Positions 20,215-24,341 of a stretch of DNA of 24,341 nucleotides are shown here, one piece after another. Under the pieces are notes generated by a model, which worked only from the letters and a program-made list of their open reading frames with translations, searched no databases and was not told where the DNA came from. The position numbers were made by a program, and so were the translations under genes. How positions within the stretch are numbered: the first letter of the stretch is position 1; each line of letters starts with the position of its first letter. The stretch comes from Elysia marginata (Eukaryota; Mollusca; Gastropoda; Plakobranchidae), in assembly GCA_019649035.1 (NCBI GenBank), contig BMAT01000679.1, positions 246,239 through 270,579 on the forward strand, written 5' to 3'.

Positions 20215-20681
20215 ACAAAGAGTCTGGGAAATTTGATAAAACGCGTCTTTGGCGTTTTGGAGGGGCAAACTCTTGGAAGTATGTATTTTATCTTTGAAAA
20301 TCGTTTTGAGATCGGGAAATTTTTACATGTTTTCCACTTTTTCTCAGTGACATTGTAACTTTGCTATGAGGTCTTTCGAAAACCCGTTCATTAACGGAAA
20401 CAGACAGCGAATGGCATTAAAAATCACACAGTGCTTGTTAACTGCTACATAGTTATTTTCTTAAAGTTGACTTTAGTCGGTTGAAATGAAAAACCAAAAC
20501 ATAGCTTTAAAGAATAAGCAAAACTGTAATTGCTTAATAAAGTCATTTATTTCTAACTAAATGAAAAAAAAAGTTAAATGTAAAATATGTTGTCCGTACA
20601 AGATTGTATGTCACACAAGGTATGCGGTTAAATGGGTGGCGCCACTTACCTTTGGCGTAATCGCCAGACCTTATGTCGGAG

Positions 20682-20822
20682 CTAATAATAATCAAGTACC
20701 GTCTTCGGTCCGAAGGCAGCCATGTCTCTCCATTCTTCTCTGTTCTCGGCCTTCCGTTTCGTATCTCCATAGCTTGTCGACCCTGACCATTCCTTTACAT
20801 AGTCCATCCAGTTCCTTCGGAG
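20682..20822 (-). pseudogene. LINE reverse-transcriptase C-terminal remnant
   Basis: The minus strand reads 46 codons beginning LRRNWMDYVKEWSG, continuing to AENREEWRDMA and ending LDYY followed by TAG (20684-20682). The pattern RRxWMDxxKEWSG, a spacer, then AxxREEWR is the conserved extreme C-terminus of many non-LTR retrotransposon proteins. A stop lies immediately upstream (20825-20823) and the sequence beyond it does not continue the homology. This fits a 5'-truncated insertion or an eroded one. The family (RTE, CR1 or a relative) cannot be assigned from this piece. A longer frame over the same bases in another phase is a shadow. Confidence 0.6.
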
Positions 20823-20929
20823 CTAAATGTTCGATAATTCCCAAATACCGCATTTACCCCTTGATGATTAAACATTGTTTGGTCAAGTCATTTCGCTTTA
20901 GTAGCAGTCAATTACTGTTTTTCAAGTAG

Positions 20930-22796
20930 ACAAAGACGACACGTAACGTCTCGTAAGCCCAGAATTGAACCCAATGTAATCAAAACTAAGATGTTATGTT
21001 CGTGTCGAAACCAAAACGTCGGTTTAGGGGTTACATTTTTATGAACGTCTCTGTTGCTCCAATAAGGTTTGCACATGGGACTGAGTATGTTGAGAGGTGG
21101 TGGGGGTCCCTGGCACAGAGACTTTGAAACATTTACTTCACTATATCACCTACAATATTGCACATGGGGACGCATCACGTGAAAGCAAAAACGGATCATC
21201 GGTCTCATATTTGATTCATATTTGATTATTCGACTTAGCTATCAGTTCAGAAATGCTGCTGATTCGTTAAACGTGTATTTATTCAGCCTCCTCTTAACGT
21301 CACAGAGTACAAAGTAATACCGTTAGAGGTAGTCTGAGGTAGACTGAGCATGGTAGTTACCATGTCATATGGCCCATTACACTCAGTTGTAGGGCCTTTG
21401 ACGAACTTTAAACAACGTTCCAATTTAATTTAGCCCTATTGCATATCAATGTTCCGTCCGACAAGTTTATCTCCACGGCCTTTGTTTTCAAACAGCATTT
21501 TAATTTTTTTATAGAATATACTTAGTATGAAAACACACTAATGGATCAGTTTATTTTAGAAACACTGTGCGGAGTTCAATTACAATCTGGGAAGCGATAC
21601 TTTTCTGCAGTCCGTAACGCTATTAACTATTAGCACATGAGCTTAATATGCCCAATTCTACTCGACTGGCGCCTGTTCAGAAATATTTTCAAGAAGCCAC
21701 TGTACAAAAACAAGAAAGGTCTCGATCTATCCGCGTACTTGTACTTTCATTAAAACCTACTCATACAGGGTTTCAAACTTCAGGTACACGAGATAGCTTA
21801 GACACTTGGAGTGTGGAAAACATCATTGTTTCCCGTTTTAGAATCTCAAATCTTATAAGATAGCTTCAATTAGATTAAAAGTAAGAGCAAATCATTGTTG
21901 TTAAATGTTGCTTTCAATGGTAAAATACCTTCAAACAAGCCATCAAACAATATTACGCTGCTTTTTTTTTATTAAATTGGCAATTACACAGTGTATATTA
22001 CATTTTTTTATTTTCTTTTTGGACAGTAGATCAGTTTTCTCAGTTCAAGTAAATTGCAAATGTCTGTAAGGAATACTCGTTAAAAGATTTAAGGGACATA
22101 CTTGTAAAAACGTGTGCCTTTTAACCTTGGTTTTATAAACTGATCTCAAATCATTTTTAAACCGACATGAAAAAATGGAATTAAAGCTTAACTTGTCCAT
22201 TGTTTTTTATCTCAATCTTTTGGGTGCACATTTTACTAACTTTAAAATAAAGCAAACAATTCGGAAGAGATATCGATTTTTGGGTAGTTTTGTTCGATCT
22301 GTTGTTTTCAATCTTTAGAGGGGGGATCACAAACCTCTGGCATTTTCGTCGCTAATCCAATAGCTTTAAGAGCAAAGGTTAAAGTCCCTTAGATCAATCA
22401 TCTATGTCACGCAAGAATCTTCTTTATACAGCTAATTAATTCCACCGTCTTGTATCGATTCTTGTGCTGCTAAAAAGATTTGGCTAAAAAAAATGCGCCG
22501 GTGAGGTTGAGAAATGGAAAATAATATACTTGATGAAGAGATAAATATGGTAAAGATTGTTTGTGTTCTTTAGAAAAGACAATTTCATGCATTTGTTTGT
22601 TCTAATTTTTTTGTTTTTCTGCCCTAAAATGTTATTCTCCGCGGTCGCTCTCTACTTATGTCCATTGACCTATCAAGTTTTTTACTTTCTTTCTTCATTT
22701 CTACTATTTTTATGTTATCTATCAATCGATTGGTTGTATTTTTTCTTTTTGGTATTAATTTCTTTTCTTTTTCTCTTCGTTTAGCATTCACTCAAA
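20930..22796. other. Non-coding stretch with tiny tandem duplications
   Basis: No gene is supported. Exact or near-exact adjacent duplications occur: 11 bp at 21205-21226 and 10 bp at 21326-21345. Confidence 0.5.
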
Positions 22797-22842
22797 TCTC
22801 TCTCTCTCTCTCTCTGTCTCTCTCTGTCTCTCTCTCTGTCTC

Positions 22843-22888
<46 letters not shown>

Positions 22889-22916
22889 CCTCTCTCTTTA
22901 TCTATCTATCTATTTC
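22797..22916. repeat. CT / CTGT / TATC microsatellite heading copy B
   Basis: CT runs punctuated by GT at near-regular spacing, then pure CT, then (TATC)n. It precedes repeat copy B. Confidence 0.97.
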
Positions 22917-22921
22917 TCTTC

Positions 22922-23195
22922 TTTAAAAGTAAAGAAAGTATTAAATTCCGTGAGTTTAATTAGACGGCATTTTATTATATTGTTACGGATAGCCATCCAT
23001 AGTCTTCATTCATGCCCATTTTAATTAATAATTGCTTGATCCAAAGGCAGCTGTTCAAATCTTTTAATAGAGAAAGAAAACTATCATGCGTCTAAATGAC
23101 AAAATCATAGCCCATTTTTTACAGTTTTTATTCAGCGTGATAATGTAGAAATATTTAGATTAGTACAGGTGTATTTTACTAAGTAGTATAAAAGT
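22922..23195 (+). repeat. Dispersed repeat, copy B
   Basis: Homologous to 13620-13925 in the same orientation, about 9.3 kb away and diverged by substitutions and indels. The clearest shared blocks are CTTCATTCATGCCCA, GCAGCTGTTCAAATC and ATCATGCGTCTAA. Confidence 0.85.
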
Positions 23196-23583
23196 CCTTT
23201 TCCTTTATCTAATTCCTTCTATTCATTTCAATCCCTCTCCTGGGTCCATTTCACCTTACCATCCGTTTTCTTTTTGTTGAGAAAAAACGAGTCACTGTAA
23301 ATCACTTTTTGCTTCCTTTTTTTCACCACCACCCAATTGCTTTCCTGTTCAGACAGTTTGTACCAGTTTGTACCGACCGTCTGTCGCTTTCAGACTTTAA
23401 TTTAGTGAAGATTTTTAGACCTTAACGGTCTGCTTGAAGGGGAAAAACAGAACTGATTTTCCTATAACACTCTATTCCCGCTATTCTTGTGAATATGGTC
23501 ATTGTGTCCTATCTTTCATTTATATTACTATTTAAATATAGATATTCCACATTTACTTTGTTCTTGCTCTTTTTTGTTATTTA
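23196..23583. other. Non-coding stretch
   Basis: Pyrimidine-rich DNA. A 10-bp tandem duplication (AGTTTGTACC twice) lies at 23355-23374. Confidence 0.5.
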
Positions 23584-23635
23584 TGCTGCTGCTGTTGTTG
23601 TTGTTGTTGTTATTGTAGTTGTTATTGTTATTGCT
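23584..23635. repeat. (GCT)n/(GTT)n microsatellite
   Basis: Three GCT units pass into GTT and interrupted GTTATT units. The poly-Asn and poly-Val frames across it are artefacts. Confidence 0.95.
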
Positions 23636-23639
23636 GTGG

Positions 23640-24300
23640 TGTTTTCCCATTATTCTTTTCTTTCCAATACTTACTGACTCAATCGGAAATTTTATTTTGT
23701 CCCCATTTTTGGTGACATCTCCAACAACACACAATTTGTAAATGCAATCGCATTCATCTTTTAGTCAGTTTTAGTAAAAGCAAGTGCTCTGAAAATGCCA
23801 CCAAGAACACAGAAGGTGTATTATGAGTCTCATAACCGCAGGCAATCAAACTGTTGTCTCTGAGAGCACGTTGTTAACATCTGTTAACATAGGAATGATT
23901 ATATCGAAATTAAGAAGAAAGACGCAGCTGAATTAAAGTTACCTACTTACGCATCTCAGGTCTCGGCGAAATGTCTGAGATGAGAACTGTTACTATTTTT
24001 CGACAAAAGAAAATATATCACGTATATTTGCAATTACGAAAAAAACGACCTGCAGTCATCAAATTACAAGATAATTACACTATTACATCTTATCTAACAG
24101 AGCAGTGCCTGAAGGTAAAAGTTTTCTTATGAGTCAAATTTAAATTTTATAATTATTTAGGGGTCAAAAAACATCGTGCCTTTTACATGTTACTGGAAAT
24201 AAATTTATAACTTCCAAATCGAAAAAAAATCTATAGAACAATGGAAATTGTACGAGTAAACAATCAAAACCTATCAGCATCTTTTTGTATAGATTTTTTA
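23640..24300. other. Non-coding stretch, no gene seen
   Basis: A+T-rich. It has a 10-bp near-perfect tandem (TGTTAACATM) at 23872-23891. Confidence 0.5.
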
Positions 24301-24341
24301 GTAGCAGCAGCAACAGCATAAGTAGTAGTAGTAGTAGTAGT
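24301..24341. repeat. (AGC)n to (AGT)n microsatellite, cut by the window end
   Basis: Imperfect AGC/AAC units are followed by seven pure AGT units to the last base. Confidence 0.95.

Noticed and set aside
20543-20770. 75-codon minus frame beginning MEIRNGRPRTEKNG
   Set aside because: It is a shadow in another phase of the LINE C-terminal frame, and it runs on into non-homologous A+T-rich DNA.
23528-23734. Poly-Asn protein on the minus strand
   Set aside because: It is a translation of the (GTT)n microsatellite, without other coding evidence.

Overview
This window looks like gene-poor, A+T-rich animal nuclear DNA, most likely from a mollusc and perhaps a gastropod. The signs are long CT microsatellites, tRNA-derived SINEs with clean target-site duplications, a fragment of a LINE reverse-transcriptase C-terminus, a decayed minisatellite, and intron-type splice signals. 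There is nothing bacterial: no operons, no Shine-Dalgarno-led long frames, no rRNA and no functional tRNA gene. The species assignment is an inference from sequence style, not from a marker gene. Almost all longer open frames are by-products of simple repeats, SINEs or the minisatellite.

Left part (1-5600). The best exon candidate is on the minus strand at 2840-3010. It has a strong polypyrimidine acceptor, a 5' UTR, an ATG opening a hydrophobic signal/anchor segment, and a GTAAGT donor. A phase-compatible exon candidate for the same gene lies at 31-191 (minus). A plus-strand terminal-exon candidate with a poly(A) signal lies at 4771-4853. Three stretches look less A+T-rich and carry unclassified open frames: 626-884 and 5123-5329 here, and 15855-16121 further right. 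Repeats here are a perfect-length 58-bp tandem duplication (2305-2420), a 21-bp tandem (3840-3888) and a minus-strand SINE (3983-4283) flanked by 13-bp duplications.

Middle (5600-13440). This holds a 260-bp polypurine tract, a (TAA)n, two compound CT tracts, a diverged plus-strand tRNA-SINE beginning near 7287, and a minisatellite with a 28-bp unit. The minisatellite is well preserved at 10454-10703 and decays outward over roughly 10.2-11.97 kb.

Right part (13440-24341). A CT tract followed by a unique-looking 300-bp segment occurs twice (13447-13925 and 22797-23195), so it is a dispersed repeat with a microsatellite head. A second full SINE (17699-17998) of the same family and orientation has its own 13-bp target duplication and sits beside a 21-bp palindrome. 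An older SINE-like fossil lies near 19455-19625, and a 5'-truncated LINE fragment (20682-20822, minus) lies downstream. A TATA-like box with a downstream ATG is at 20149-20214. The window ends in a truncated (AGT)n.

No gene can be named with confidence, and no complete gene or pathway can be assembled from what is visible. The gene content is at most a few isolated exons in introns or intergenic DNA dominated by retroposon and satellite debris.
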